Assembly (NCBI GenBank): GCA_963972525.1
Contig: CAXAUZ010000002.1
Span: 124,001 to 188,000 of the forward strand
DNA: 64,000 nt
Source of the DNA: Salinilacustrithrix sp003476595
Lineage (GTDB): Bacteria; Actinomycetota; Acidimicrobiia; Acidimicrobiales; Salinilacustritrichaceae
Reading direction: 5' to 3'
Every line of letters starts with the position of its first letter. Within the stretch, counting starts at the first letter, position 1. This document shows positions 8,241-16,183 of this stretch, one piece after another. The position numbers and the translations under genes are program-made. The notes under the pieces are model-generated. The model ran no database searches. It was not told the origin of the DNA and saw only the letters and a program-made list of their open reading frames with translations.

Positions 8241-11063
8241 ATGACCGAGCTGCACAGCTACCCCCCGCACGAGCAGTGGCACGACTGGCGGGAGCTCGAC
8301 GCCAAGGCCTGGCCCGAGAAGCTCGAGCGCAAGTACACGCTCGTGCCCACGACCTGCTTCAACTGCGAGGCGGGGTGCGGCCTGGTGGCGTACTTCGACC
8401 AGGAGACCGGGGAGATCCGCAAGATCGAGGGCAACCCGGAGCACCCGGGCAGCCGCGGTCGGAACTGCGCGAAGGGTCCGGCCACCCTCAACCAGGTCTA
8501 CGACCCCGAGCGGATCCTGCACCCGATGAAGCGGGTGGGCGAGCGCGGCGAGGGCCGGTGGGAGCGGATCTCCTGGGACCAGGCGCTCGACGAGATCGGC
8601 GCCCGCATCCGCCAGGCGATCGTCGAGGACCGCCACAACGAGATCATGTACCACGTGGGTCGACCGGGCGAGGACGGCTACACCGATCGGGTCCTGAAGG
8701 CGTGGGGCGTCGACGGCCACAACTCCCACACCAACATCTGCTCGTCCAACGCCCGCATCGGCTACCAGTCCTGGATGGGCCACGACCGGCCCTCGTCGGA
8801 CTTCGCCAACGCCGAGGTGATCTTCCTCATCTCCGCGCACCTCGAGGCCGGCCACTACTTCAATCCGCACGCCCAGCGGATCATGGAGGCCCAGGCCAAG
8901 GGGGCCAAGGTCATCTGCGTCGACCCGCGCCTGTCCAACACCGGCGCCAAGGCCGACTTCTGGCTGGCCCCGTGGCCCGGGACCGAGGCGTACCTGTTGC
9001 TGGCGATCGCCCGACTGCTCATCGCAGACGGCACGTGGAACGAGGAGTTCGTCCGCCGTTGGACGAACTGGGAGACCTACCTGCGGCGCACCCGGCCCGA
9101 CCTGCCGGTCGAGTGGGCGTCGGTGCGCTCGGCGCTGCTCGACGAGTACGCCGAGTACACACCCGAGGCGGCCGAGCAGAAGACCGCGATCGACGCCGGG
9201 ACCATCCGGGACTTGGCCGAGCTCATCGGCGCCCACCCGACGAAGTTCGCCTCGCACAACTGGCGCGCCGCGGGTGCCGGTCACCTGGGCGGCTGGCAGG
9301 TGGCCCGCTGCCTGTTCTTCCTCAACGTGCTCACCGGCTCGGTGGCCACCAAGGGCGGCACCGCCGGCAACGGCATGAACAAGTTCAAGCCGGCGGCGCC
9401 CATCGGTGCGCCGACGATCCCGCGCTGGAACGAGCTGGAGTGGCCGGCCGAGTACCCCCTCAGCTACCACGAGATGTCGATCCTGCTGCCCCACTTCCTC
9501 AAGGAGGGTCGGGGTTCGCTGGAGGTGTACTTCTCCCGGGTCTACAACCCGATCTGGACGAACCCGGACGGGTTCACGTGGATGGAGGCGCTCACCGACA
9601 CCGACAAGGTCCGCTGCCACGTCGCGCTCACGCCGACGTGGTCGGAGACGGCGTGGTTCGCCGACTACGTGCTGCCGATGGGCGTGTCGGTCGAGCGCCA
9701 CGACGTCCACAGCTACGAGACCCACGCCGGCCGCTGGATCGGCTTCCGCCAGTCCGCGTTCCGGCGCTTCGCCGAGATCCGCAACGGCGGCGAGCTGCCC
9801 CCCGGCACCCGAAGCTTCGAGTACAACCCGGGCGAGGTGTGGGAGGAGAACGAGCTCTGGATCGACCTGTCGTGGCGGATCGACCCCGACGGCTCCCTCG
9901 GCATCCGCACGTGGTTCGAGAGCGAGGCACGCCCGGGGGAGCCGGTGACGGTCGACGAGTACTACGAGCGGATGTTCACCGACAGCGTGCCGGGTCTGGC
10001 GAAGGCAGCGTCAGACGTGGGCCAGACGCCGTTGGAGTACATGCGCGACCGGGGCGCCTACGCCGTCCCCACCGATCCCTACGAGCCCTACGAGCGACCG
10101 GTCGACCCCGGTGACCTGGCGGGTTGCACGGTCGACGAGGAGGGCGTGTACCGCAAGCCGGGCACCGCCGGCGCCTGGTCCGGTGACCTCGACGAGCTCG
10201 ACGGTCTGGCGCTGGCGCCGCTGGGTGACGGCTCACCGGCCGTCGAGATCGACGGCGAGGCCAAGGAGGGCTTCCCCACGCCGTCGAAGAAGCTCGAGCT
10301 GTTCTCCACCACGCTCGCCGACTGGGGCTGGCCCGAGTACGCCACGCCGAAGTGGATCCCCTCCCAGGTCCACTGGGAGGACCTCGACCTGGCCGGCACC
10401 GAGCGGATCCTGCTGCCGACGTTCCGCATCCCGACCCTGATCCACACCCGCTCGGCGAACTCCAAGTGGTTGAACGAGATCAGCCACCGCCACCCGCTGT
10501 GGATCCACCCCGAGGACGCCGAGGCGCTCGGCATCGAGGAGGGCGGCCTCGTGCGGGTCAGCACCCGCATCGGCCACTTCGTCATCACGGCGTGGCGCAC
10601 CGAGGGCATCCGGCCCGGTGTGGTCGCCGCCTCGCACCACATGGGTCGTTGGCGCCTCGACGAGGACAAGGCCCGGTCGTGGGGCGCGGGGAAGGCACGC
10701 ATCGAGCACGACGGGTCCACGTGGAAGCTGGCCCGCGAGCACGGCAACCAGCCCTACGAGTCGAGCGACCCCGACACCGAGCGCATCTGGTGGAACGACA
10801 CGGGCGTCCACCAGAACGCCACCTTCTGCGTGCAGCCCGACCCCATCTCGGGGATGCAGTGCTGGCACCAGAAGGTCGACGTCACACCCGCCGAGGGCGA
10901 CGACGAGTACGGCGACGTCGTCGCCGACACGGCCAAGTCCCGCGAGGCCTACCTCGAGTGGATGGCCATGACCCGGCCGGCGGCGGGCGACCTGCGCCGA
11001 CCGCTCTGGTACGCCCGGCCCCTCAAGCCGACGGCTGCCGCCTACCGCCGGCCGGGTCGGTAG
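8241..11063 (+). CDS. Molybdopterin oxidoreductase catalytic subunit (DMSO reductase family)
   Basis: 940 residues with the full domain order of the family: N-terminal 4Fe-4S ligands Cys39, Cys42, Cys46 and Cys76 (TTCFNCEAGCG ... GRNCAKGPA), Mo-bisPGD core, and C-terminal molydopterin dinucleotide-binding domain (HPEDAEALGIEEGGLVRVSTR). A probable Mo ligand is Cys167 in NICSSNARIG, as in polysulfide/thiosulfate reductases and NapA rather than Ser or SeCys. It lacks a twin-arginine signal, so it works in the cytoplasm with the fused ferredoxin/NrfD protein upstream. A cytoplasmic-facing A-B-C complex recalls the sulfite dehydrogenase SoeABC, but the substrate cannot be read from sequence; polysulfide, thiosulfate or formate-type chemistry remain possible. 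Confidence 0.88.
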   Translation: MTELHSYPPHEQWHDWRELDAKAWPEKLERKYTLVPTTCFNCEAGCGLVAYFDQETGEIRKIEGNPEHPGSRGRNCAKGPATLNQVYDPERILHPMKRVGERGEGRWERISWDQALDEIGARIRQAIVEDRHNEIMYHVGRPGEDGYTDRVLKAWGVDGHNSHTNICSSNARIGYQSWMGHDRPSSDFANAEVIFLISAHLEAGHYFNPHAQRIMEAQAKGAKVICVDPRLSNTGAKADFWLAPWPGTEAYLLLAIARLLIADGTWNEEFVRRWTNWETYLRRTRPDLPVEWASVRSALLDEYAEYTPEAAEQKTAIDAGTIRDLAELIGAHPTKFASHNWRAAGAGHLGGWQVARCLFFLNVLTGSVATKGGTAGNGMNKFKPAAPIGAPTIPRWNELEWPAEYPLSYHEMSILLPHFLKEGRGSLEVYFSRVYNPIWTNPDGFTWMEALTDTDKVRCHVALTPTWSETAWFADYVLPMGVSVERHDVHSYETHAGRWIGFRQSAFRRFAEIRNGGELPPGTRSFEYNPGEVWEENELWIDLSWRIDPDGSLGIRTWFESEARPGEPVTVDEYYERMFTDSVPGLAKAASDVGQTPLEYMRDRGAYAVPTDPYEPYERPVDPGDLAGCTVDEEGVYRKPGTAGAWSGDLDELDGLALAPLGDGSPAVEIDGEAKEGFPTPSKKLELFSTTLADWGWPEYATPKWIPSQVHWEDLDLAGTERILLPTFRIPTLIHTRSANSKWLNEISHRHPLWIHPEDAEALGIEEGGLVRVSTRIGHFVITAWRTEGIRPGVVAASHHMGRWRLDEDKARSWGAGKARIEHDGSTWKLAREHGNQPYESSDPDTERIWWNDTGVHQNATFCVQPDPISGMQCWHQKVDVTPAEGDDEYGDVVADTAKSREAYLEWMAMTRPAAGDLRRPLWYARPLKPTAAAYRRPGR

Positions 11064-11067
11064 CCGG

Positions 11068-11322
11068 TCAGTGGTTGCGCAGGGCCTCGATCAGCTCGTC
11101 CTTGCTCATGTCCGAGCGACCGTCGATGCCCACCTCCTTGGCCTTGTCGTACAGGTCGTCCTTGCTCCAGTCCTCGTACGCGGGCGACGAGCCGCCCTTC
11201 GCCCCGGTGCTGGAGCGGTCGGAGTTGGCGATGCGAGCGGCCTTCTCCTTGCTCATGCCGTCGTCACGGAGCGCCTCGTACTGCTCGTCGTCCTTGATGC
11301 TCGAGCCGTGGTCCTTGGCCAT
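11068..11322 (-). CDS. Small Rho-N/SAP-like domain protein (DUF7218 type)
   Basis: 84 residues, strongly charged. The N-terminal half (EQYEALRDDGMSKEKAARIAN) and the C-terminal half (WSKDDLYDKAKEVGIDGRSDMSKDELIEALRNH) both look like short helical LEM/SAP/Rho-N repeats that bind nucleic acid. Preceded by a strong GAGGAGGA Shine-Dalgarno. Convergent with the molybdoenzyme gene. Role unknown; similar small proteins are widespread in actinobacteria. Confidence 0.75.
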   Translation of the reverse strand: MAKDHGSSIKDDEQYEALRDDGMSKEKAARIANSDRSSTGAKGGSSPAYEDWSKDDLYDKAKEVGIDGRSDMSKDELIEALRNH

Positions 11323-11414
11323 GTCGTCCTCCTCGGTCGGGTCGTGCCCACCACCTACCCGACCTCGTCGACGCTGATGAGCGGTCGGTCCCCCCGGAAT
11401 GCGGGTGTCCTGGG

Positions 11415-11420
11415 TACGGT
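11415..11420 (+). promoter_or_regulatory. -10 element of leaderless phoU promoter
   Basis: TACGGT followed by 6 nt and the ATG at 11427; no Shine-Dalgarno at the usual position beyond an overlapping AGGGG. Confidence 0.5.
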
Positions 11421-11426
11421 CAGGGG

Positions 11427-12089
11427 ATGACCGAACAGCCCGGCCACGTCCGTGTGAGCTTCAGCGCGCACCTCGAGGAGATCGAGCGCCTGGTCATGCG
11501 CCAGTTCGGCATGGTCATCGAGGGCATCGCCGGCGCCACCACCGTGCTGCTCGCCGACGACGCCGAGGCGGCCAAGCGGCTCATCGCCCGCGACGAGATG
11601 ATCGACGACCTCGAGTACCAGATCGAGCAGTCGGTCGAGCAGCAGCTGCTGCTCGAGTCGCCCGTCGCCCGCGACTTCCGCTTCCTGATGACGGTGTCGC
11701 GCATCGTGCCCGAGCTCGAGCGCAGCGGCGACCTGGCCGAGCACGTGGCGGCTGAGGCGGCACGCGGGTTCGGTCGTGCGCTCACGCCTCCGCTGCGCGG
11801 CGCCGTGCAGGACATGGGCGACATCGCCGGCGACATGTGGCGCCGGTGCGCCGATGCGTTCCGGGACCACGACGGTGAGGCTGCCGCGGAGCTCGACCGC
11901 ACCGACGACGAGCTCGACGCCATCCACCGTCGCTTCGTCGACGAGGCCGCCGAGCAGCTCACCGGCGAGGACGTGAGCAGCGCCGCCCTCGTCGGTCGGT
12001 ACTACGAGCGCCTCGGCGACCACGCGGTCAACATCGCCGGCCGCGTCTGCTACCTGGCCACCGGGCGCCCGCAGCGCAAGACCGACTAG
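11427..12089 (+). CDS. phoU: Phosphate transport regulator PhoU
   Basis: 220 residues, two three-helix PhoU repeats. Metal-binding signatures are present in both (DEMIDDLEYQIE with ELERSGDLAEHVA; DDELDAIHRRF with YERLGDHAVNIAG). PhoU couples PstSCAB phosphate uptake to a PhoR-type kinase, dampening the response when phosphate is plentiful. It stands alone here with no pst or phoR genes nearby, which is common in actinobacteria. Its stop codon overlaps that of the convergent EthD-family gene by 3-4 bp. Confidence 0.93.
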   Translation: MTEQPGHVRVSFSAHLEEIERLVMRQFGMVIEGIAGATTVLLADDAEAAKRLIARDEMIDDLEYQIEQSVEQQLLLESPVARDFRFLMTVSRIVPELERSGDLAEHVAAEAARGFGRALTPPLRGAVQDMGDIAGDMWRRCADAFRDHDGEAAAELDRTDDELDAIHRRFVDEAAEQLTGEDVSSAALVGRYYERLGDHAVNIAGRVCYLATGRPQRKTD

Positions 12090-12379
12090 CTGACGATCTC
12101 GCTGGTCTGCATGACCGGCTGGATCGAGGTGTAGTTCGCCACGTCGGCGATGACCGCGCCGGTCCCCTCGCCGCCCATGGCCGCGCCGAGCGCCTCGAGG
12201 GAGTCGAACGTGAAGTGCACGGCGGCCTCGTAGGGGCCGTCGACGCCCTTGTCGATCTGTGCGTTCGAGGCGTCGATGCCCCAGGTCTTGCACGCCAGCG
12301 GGACGTGGGAGTCCCGGTAGTAGTCGTGGTCGAACTCGGCACCGTCGGTCTTGGGGTACAGCACGCTCAGGCGGATCAT
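12086..12379 (-). CDS. EthD family protein
   Basis: 97 residues matching the EthD dimeric alpha+beta-barrel: MIRLSVLYPKTDGAEFDHDYYRDSHVPL with the conserved HxP and a closing VANYTSIQPVMQTSE. EthD was first described from ether degradation, but most members are orphan ligand-binding or cyclase-like proteins. Preceded by GAAGGACC. It is divergent from an SDR gene with a palindromic operator between them, so both may answer to the same regulator. Confidence 0.85.
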   Translation of the reverse strand: MIRLSVLYPKTDGAEFDHDYYRDSHVPLACKTWGIDASNAQIDKGVDGPYEAAVHFTFDSLEALGAAMGGEGTGAVIADVANYTSIQPVMQTSEIVS

Positions 12380-12420
12380 CGGTTGGTCCTTCGGTCGGGA
12401 TCGGTTGCGGCCGCGCAGCC

Positions 12421-12434
12421 TGACCGACCGGTCA
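12421..12434. promoter_or_regulatory. Palindromic operator-like site between EthD and SDR genes
   Basis: TGACCGACCGGTCA is two perfect TGACCG/CGGTCA half-sites with a 2-bp centre, in the 90-bp gap between divergent genes. The form is typical of TetR-family operators. The cognate regulator is not in the window. Confidence 0.5.
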
Positions 12435-12456
12435 AGTTCGTGCAACCACCCCTGTG

Positions 12457-12462
12457 TAGGTT
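12457..12462 (+). promoter_or_regulatory. -10 element of leaderless SDR promoter
   Basis: TAGGTT, 7 nt before the ATG at 12470; lies 23 bp after the palindromic operator, so a bound repressor would block it. Confidence 0.5.
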
Positions 12463-12469
12463 GCCGGCC

Positions 12470-13270
12470 ATGACTGCTGTGCTGGATCGTCTGTTCGGTG
12501 TCGAGGGCAAGCAGGTGGTGGTGACCGGCGGCAGCCGGGGCATCGGCGCCATGATCGCCCAGGGCTTCGTGGAGGCCGGGGCGCACGTGATCATCTCGGC
12601 TCGCAAGGCCGACGCGTGCGACGCCACCGCCGCCGAGCTCGACGCCCTCGAGGGCGGCGGCTCGTGCACGTCGGTCCCGGCCGACCTGTCCACCCAGGAG
12701 GGTGTCGACGCCCTCGCCGCCGCGGTGCGGGAGCGCACCGGCGGCACGCTGCACGTGCTGGTCAACAACGCCGGCGCCACGTGGGGTGAGCCGCTCGACG
12801 AGTACCCCGAGTCGGCCTTCGACAAGCTGTTCAACATCAACGTGAAGGGCGCGTTCCTGCTGACCCAGGCGCTGCTGCCCGAGCTCCGGGCCGCGGGCAC
12901 CGAAGACGACCCGAGCCGGGTCATCAACATCGGCTCCATCGACGGCATTCGCACCCCGGCCATGGAGACCTACGCGTACAGCACGACCAAGGCCGGCATC
13001 CTCGCCCTCACCCGCCACCTGGCCAAGAACCTCGTCCGCGACCACGTCAACGTCAACGCCATCGCCCCCGGACCGTTCGAGTCCAAGATGATGGCCTTCG
13101 CCCTGGGCAGCGACGAGGGCAAGGAGATGGTCGCCAGCGGCGTGCCGATGCGCCGCATCGGTCGCCCCGACGACATGGCCGGCGCCGCGCTGTTCCTCGC
13201 CGGTCGCGGCGGCAGCTACCTCTGCGGCGAGACCATCGTCGTCGACGGCGGCATCGCCAACGTCGGTTAG
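12470..13270 (+). CDS. Short-chain dehydrogenase/reductase (SDR)
   Basis: 266 residues, classical SDR. The TGGSRGIG cofactor turn is near residue 20, NNAG near 95, catalytic Ser in NIGSIDG and Tyr/Lys in YAYSTTKAG, and a C-terminal GGSYLCGETIVVDGG. The ARKAD after beta-2 suggests NADP(H). It oxidises or reduces a hydroxy/keto substrate of unknown identity; fungal and bacterial relatives act in fatty-acid or gluconate-like pathways. It is followed by a strong hairpin terminator facing the convergent msrA. Confidence 0.9.
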   Translation: MTAVLDRLFGVEGKQVVVTGGSRGIGAMIAQGFVEAGAHVIISARKADACDATAAELDALEGGGSCTSVPADLSTQEGVDALAAAVRERTGGTLHVLVNNAGATWGEPLDEYPESAFDKLFNINVKGAFLLTQALLPELRAAGTEDDPSRVINIGSIDGIRTPAMETYAYSTTKAGILALTRHLAKNLVRDHVNVNAIAPGPFESKMMAFALGSDEGKEMVASGVPMRRIGRPDDMAGAALFLAGRGGSYLCGETIVVDGGIANVG

Positions 13271-13286
13271 CCAGCTCGGTTCCCTG

Positions 13287-13320
13287 CGCGCAGATCGACC
13301 GCCAGCGGTCGATCTGCGCG
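13287..13320. terminator. Bidirectional hairpin terminator (15-bp perfect stem)
   Basis: Perfect 15-bp inverted repeat (13287-13301 with 13306-13320) and a CCAG loop between convergent SDR and msrA. No U-tract, so termination would rest on the stem alone. Confidence 0.7.
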
Positions 13321-13331
13321 TCAGGAACGCA

Positions 13332-13982
13332 TCAGGAGTAGCTGACCTGGCAGAACCCGTGGTTGCAGTAGCCCCGGGGGTTCTTGTGCAGGTACTGCTG
13401 GTGGTAGTCCTCGGCGTAGTAGAAGACGCCGTCGCCGGCCTCCTCGGCCGGTGCGATCTCCGTCGAGATCTCCCCGAAGCCCTGCTCGGTGAGCGCGGCC
13501 TGGTACTTCTCGCGTGAGGCCTGGACGGCCTCCATCTGCTCCTGGGTCGTCGGGTAGATCGCTGAGCGGTACTGGGTGCCGACGTCGTTGCCCTGGCGGT
13601 TCGGCGTCGTCGGGTCGTGGTTCTCCCAGAACGCGGCGAGCAGCACGTCGATGTCCACCACGCTGGGGTCGTACACGACCTGCACGCTCTCGGTGTGCCC
13701 GGTCATCGCCGTGCACGTCTCCTCGTAGGTGGGGTGCTTCGTCCAGCCGCCCATGTAGCCGGCCGCCGTGGAGTGCACGCCCTCGATCTGCCAGTAGATG
13801 CGCTCGGCACCCCAGAAGCAGCCCATCGCCACGTACAGCACCTCGTGGCCCTCGGGCCACGGACCCTGCATCGGGGTCCCGAGCACGACGTGGGTGTCGG
13901 ACACGGGGATGGGCTGGTCCCGACCCGGCATCGCGTCCTCGGGGCTGACCATCGTCGTCTTGTCACGGCCGAAGAGAGGCAT
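13332..13982 (-). CDS. msrA: Peptide-methionine (S)-S-oxide reductase MsrA
   Basis: 216 residues. The catalytic cysteine is in YVAMGCFWGAERIYW, with the glutamate and aromatic residues of the sulfoxide pocket intact; EDYHQQYL and the C-terminal resolving cysteines in GYCNHGFCQVSYS are present. It repairs methionine-S-sulfoxide with thioredoxin. The long N-terminus (about 45 residues before the domain) matches MsrA from high-GC actinobacteria. A leaderless -10 (TAGCCT) precedes the ATG. Confidence 0.95.
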   Translation of the reverse strand: MPLFGRDKTTMVSPEDAMPGRDQPIPVSDTHVVLGTPMQGPWPEGHEVLYVAMGCFWGAERIYWQIEGVHSTAAGYMGGWTKHPTYEETCTAMTGHTESVQVVYDPSVVDIDVLLAAFWENHDPTTPNRQGNDVGTQYRSAIYPTTQEQMEAVQASREKYQAALTEQGFGEISTEIAPAEEAGDGVFYYAEDYHQQYLHKNPRGYCNHGFCQVSYS

Positions 13983-13988
13983 GGTCCG

Positions 13989-13994
13989 AGGCTA
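13989..13994 (-). promoter_or_regulatory. -10 element of leaderless msrA promoter
   Basis: TAGCCT on the minus strand, 6 nt before the ATG at 13982. Confidence 0.45.
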
Positions 13995-14025
13995 GGGCGA
14001 CCGGCCCGGTTCCGGGCCGCGCCGG

Positions 14026-14031
14026 TATCGT
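14026..14031 (+). promoter_or_regulatory. -10 element of leaderless PIG-L gene promoter
   Basis: TATCGT, 6 nt before the GTG at 14038; no ribosome binding site. Confidence 0.5.
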
Positions 14032-14037
14032 GCGGCC

Positions 14038-14760
14038 GTGCTCGAGGATCACGAAGTCGAACGCGTCCTGGTCGTCACCGCCCACCCCGACGACGTCGAC
14101 TTCGGCGTCGCCGGCTCGGTGGCGCGGTGGACGGCGGCGGGGGCGCACGTGACGTACTGCATCCTCACCGACGGCGACGCCGGTGGCTTCGACCCCGACG
14201 TGCCGCGGGGCGACATCGCCGGCATCCGCCGTGGCGAGCAGACCAACGCCGCCACCCAGGTCGGGGTCGAGGACCTCCACTTCCTCGGCTACCCCGACGG
14301 TCGCCTCGAGGTCTCCCTGGACCTCCGGCGCGACATCAGCCGCATCATCCGCGAGGTCCGACCCCGCCGCGTCGTCACCCAGTCGCCGCTGCGCACCATG
14401 GACAGCGTCTACCGGAACCACCCGGACCACCTGGCCTGCGGGGAGGCGACGTGCTGCGCCGTGTACCCGGACTCCCGCAACCCGTTCACCTTCACCGAGC
14501 TGCTGGCCGAGGGCCTCGAGCCCTGGACCGTGGAGGAGCTGTGGGTCATGGGCGCGGTGCCCGGCGCGGAGGAGGCTTTCGTCGACATCACCGCCACCTT
14601 CGACCGCAAGATCAAGGCCCTGCTGTGCCACGTCAGCCAGATGACGGACCCGGACGGCATCGAGGACCGGCTGCGGGAGTGGAACGGCGCCAACGCCGAG
14701 GCGGGCGGCCTGCCCGCCGGCACCCTCGCCGAGCGCTACGTCGTGATGCCCACCGTCTGA
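14038..14760 (+). CDS. PIG-L family deacetylase
   Basis: 240 residues of the LmbE/PIG-L zinc deacetylase family. The metal and catalytic residues are in AHPDDVDFG near the N-terminus and the HPDHLACGEA motif in the middle. Family members remove acetyl from N-acetylglucosaminyl groups; in actinobacteria they include mycothiol biosynthesis MshB and the conjugate amidase Mca. The length and lack of other mycothiol genes nearby leave the substrate open. GTG start with a leaderless -10. A 50-bp hairpin follows. Confidence 0.88.
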   Translation: MLEDHEVERVLVVTAHPDDVDFGVAGSVARWTAAGAHVTYCILTDGDAGGFDPDVPRGDIAGIRRGEQTNAATQVGVEDLHFLGYPDGRLEVSLDLRRDISRIIREVRPRRVVTQSPLRTMDSVYRNHPDHLACGEATCCAVYPDSRNPFTFTELLAEGLEPWTVEELWVMGAVPGAEEAFVDITATFDRKIKALLCHVSQMTDPDGIEDRLREWNGANAEAGGLPAGTLAERYVVMPTV

Positions 14761-14767
14761 GCTCTCG

Positions 14768-14817
14768 GTTCTGGCCTACCGATTCCCCCGCATGCGCGGG
14801 AATCAGTAGGCCAGAAC
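14768..14817. terminator. 50-bp near-perfect palindrome between convergent genes
   Basis: The 50-bp segment equals its own reverse complement except at two mirrored pairs, centred on CGCATGCG. It lies between the stops of the PIG-L and MBL-like genes and is a likely bidirectional terminator, unusually long for that role. Confidence 0.65.
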
Positions 14818-14827
14818 GGATCCGGGG

Positions 14828-15643
14828 TCAGGCCAGGCCGGCGGCGCGCAGCATCGACGGCGGGATCGAGGTGTCGCCCCGGGCGAGCATGGCGGCGCGC
14901 TCCACGTTGACCTCGTCGTGCTCCCGCTGGCGCCAGCCGTCCCAGGGCCCGGCGGGGATCGCGCCCGGATCGCCGTCGGCGGCGACGCAGGCCCGCAGGT
15001 AGCCCTGCAGCTCGCGGACCTCCTCCTCGCCGCCGATGCCGCCGTGGCCGGGGACGATGATCGGTGCCAGCTCGAGGATGCGGTCGAGCTCGTCGGCCCA
15101 GCGGGCCGGATCGCCCTGGTAGCAGCGCGGCGTGACGCCGAAGCTGGCCATGGCGCCGGCGAAGCAGATGCCGGCGGCATCGACCACGGCGACGAGGTTC
15201 TCCTCCTGCGCGCCGGCGCACGGGTGCAGGCTGACCGCCGGCGTGAGCTGGACGCGTTCGTCCACGATGTGGCTGACCGGCTTGGTGGTGAGCTCGTCGT
15301 CGAACTCGCCGGCCACGTCGGGGAGCAGCCGGCGGTAGATGTCGGGCGTCGGTGGCTGGTCGAGGTGGACGCTGGTCTGACGGCGCCCGTACATGCCCGA
15401 CATGGTGAACATCGCCGTGCCGCCGACGAACTCGATCGTCGACGCGGTGAGGACGGTGCGCCGCACCCGGAGGCCGAGCTCCTCGATGGCGGCGACGAAC
15501 GCGGCGGTCTGGGATGGCACGCAGAGGGTGTCGATCGCGGTGGCGGCGTCCGCGTCGACGACGAGGCCGGCGTTGGACCGGCCGTCGCCCGGGTCCTCGG
15601 CGAGCCAGGCGAGGATCCCGCTGTCGAGGGTGACGAGGCTCAT
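14828..15643 (-). CDS. Metallo-beta-lactamase-fold protein lacking metal ligands
   Basis: 271 residues. The fold is suggested by the order of elements: N-terminal strands, an LT-x5-F-VGG segment, and a late PGHGGIGGEEEV. Where active members have HxHxDH, residues 67-72 here read ASTIEF, so all four ligands are replaced. The usual GDxxF is replaced by FAGAMASF. Only the late GHGG remains. It is therefore probably not a metal hydrolase; a binding or structural role is more likely. Its start overlaps the stop of the upstream GNAT gene (ATGA), so the two are an operon. Confidence 0.7.
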   Translation of the reverse strand: MSLVTLDSGILAWLAEDPGDGRSNAGLVVDADAATAIDTLCVPSQTAAFVAAIEELGLRVRRTVLTASTIEFVGGTAMFTMSGMYGRRQTSVHLDQPPTPDIYRRLLPDVAGEFDDELTTKPVSHIVDERVQLTPAVSLHPCAGAQEENLVAVVDAAGICFAGAMASFGVTPRCYQGDPARWADELDRILELAPIIVPGHGGIGGEEEVRELQGYLRACVAADGDPGAIPAGPWDGWRQREHDEVNVERAAMLARGDTSIPPSMLRAAGLA

Positions 15644-16098
15644 CGGTCCTCGTCCAGGGTGAGCGCCATGGGCAGGTGGAGGATGCCGTCCTCGAGGTAG
15701 CGCGGGCCGGACTGGGCGAACCCGAAGCGGGCGTACCAATCGCGCAGCTGGGCCTGGGCGCCGATGTTGACGGTCTCGGCGCCCAGCTCGCGGAGCCGGT
15801 CGAGGCCGGCGCGCAGCAGGCGGGCGGCGACCCCGCGGCTGCGCACGTCGGCACGGGCCACGACCCGGCCGATCGACCACGTCGTGCCACCGTCGTGCAG
15901 GAGGCGCAGGGTGGCGGTCACCCCGGCCTCGTCCGTGGTCCACAGGTGCTCGGCGGTGGGCTCGCGGTCCCGATCGTCGAGGTCGAGGAACACGCAGTCC
16001 TGCTCGACCACGAACACGTCGGAGCGGAGCCGCAGGATGGCGTAGAGGTCCTGGGCGGAGAGCTCGGCGAACCGGGCGCGGTGCACGGTCAGGGGCAT
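15640..16098 (-). CDS. ElaA-family GNAT acetyltransferase
   Basis: 152 residues when started at ATG 16098, matching E. coli ElaA in length (153). The LYAILRLRSDVFVVEQDCVFLDLDDRD signature and GRVVARADVRSRGVAARLL acetyl-CoA-binding loop are typical. An upstream in-frame ATG at 16116 adds six residues without a better Shine-Dalgarno. Substrate unknown. Translationally coupled to the MBL-like gene downstream. Confidence 0.88.
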   Translation of the reverse strand: MPLTVHRARFAELSAQDLYAILRLRSDVFVVEQDCVFLDLDDRDREPTAEHLWTTDEAGVTATLRLLHDGGTTWSIGRVVARADVRSRGVAARLLRAGLDRLRELGAETVNIGAQAQLRDWYARFGFAQSGPRYLEDGILHLPMALTLDEDR

Positions 16099-16149
16099 GG
16101 CGTCGGTCGGTCCCATGGGCCCGTGCAGCCTGCCACGGAGCCCCGGTTA

Positions 16150-16173
16150 CCCCTCGGTAGGCCCCTCGGTAGG
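16150..16173. repeat. Tandem 12-bp duplication before an acyl-CoA dehydrogenase gene
   Basis: CCCCTCGGTAGG occurs twice head to tail (16150-16161, 16162-16173). Each copy contains a TAGG core; the second supplies the probable -10 of the downstream gene. Confidence 0.7.
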
Positions 16174-16175
16174 CT
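16170..16175 (+). promoter_or_regulatory. -10 element of leaderless acyl-CoA dehydrogenase promoter
   Basis: TAGGCT, 8 nt before the ATG at 16184. The first copy of the tandem repeat provides a second TAGGCC 12 bp upstream. Confidence 0.45.
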
Positions 16176-16183
16176 CGGATGCC

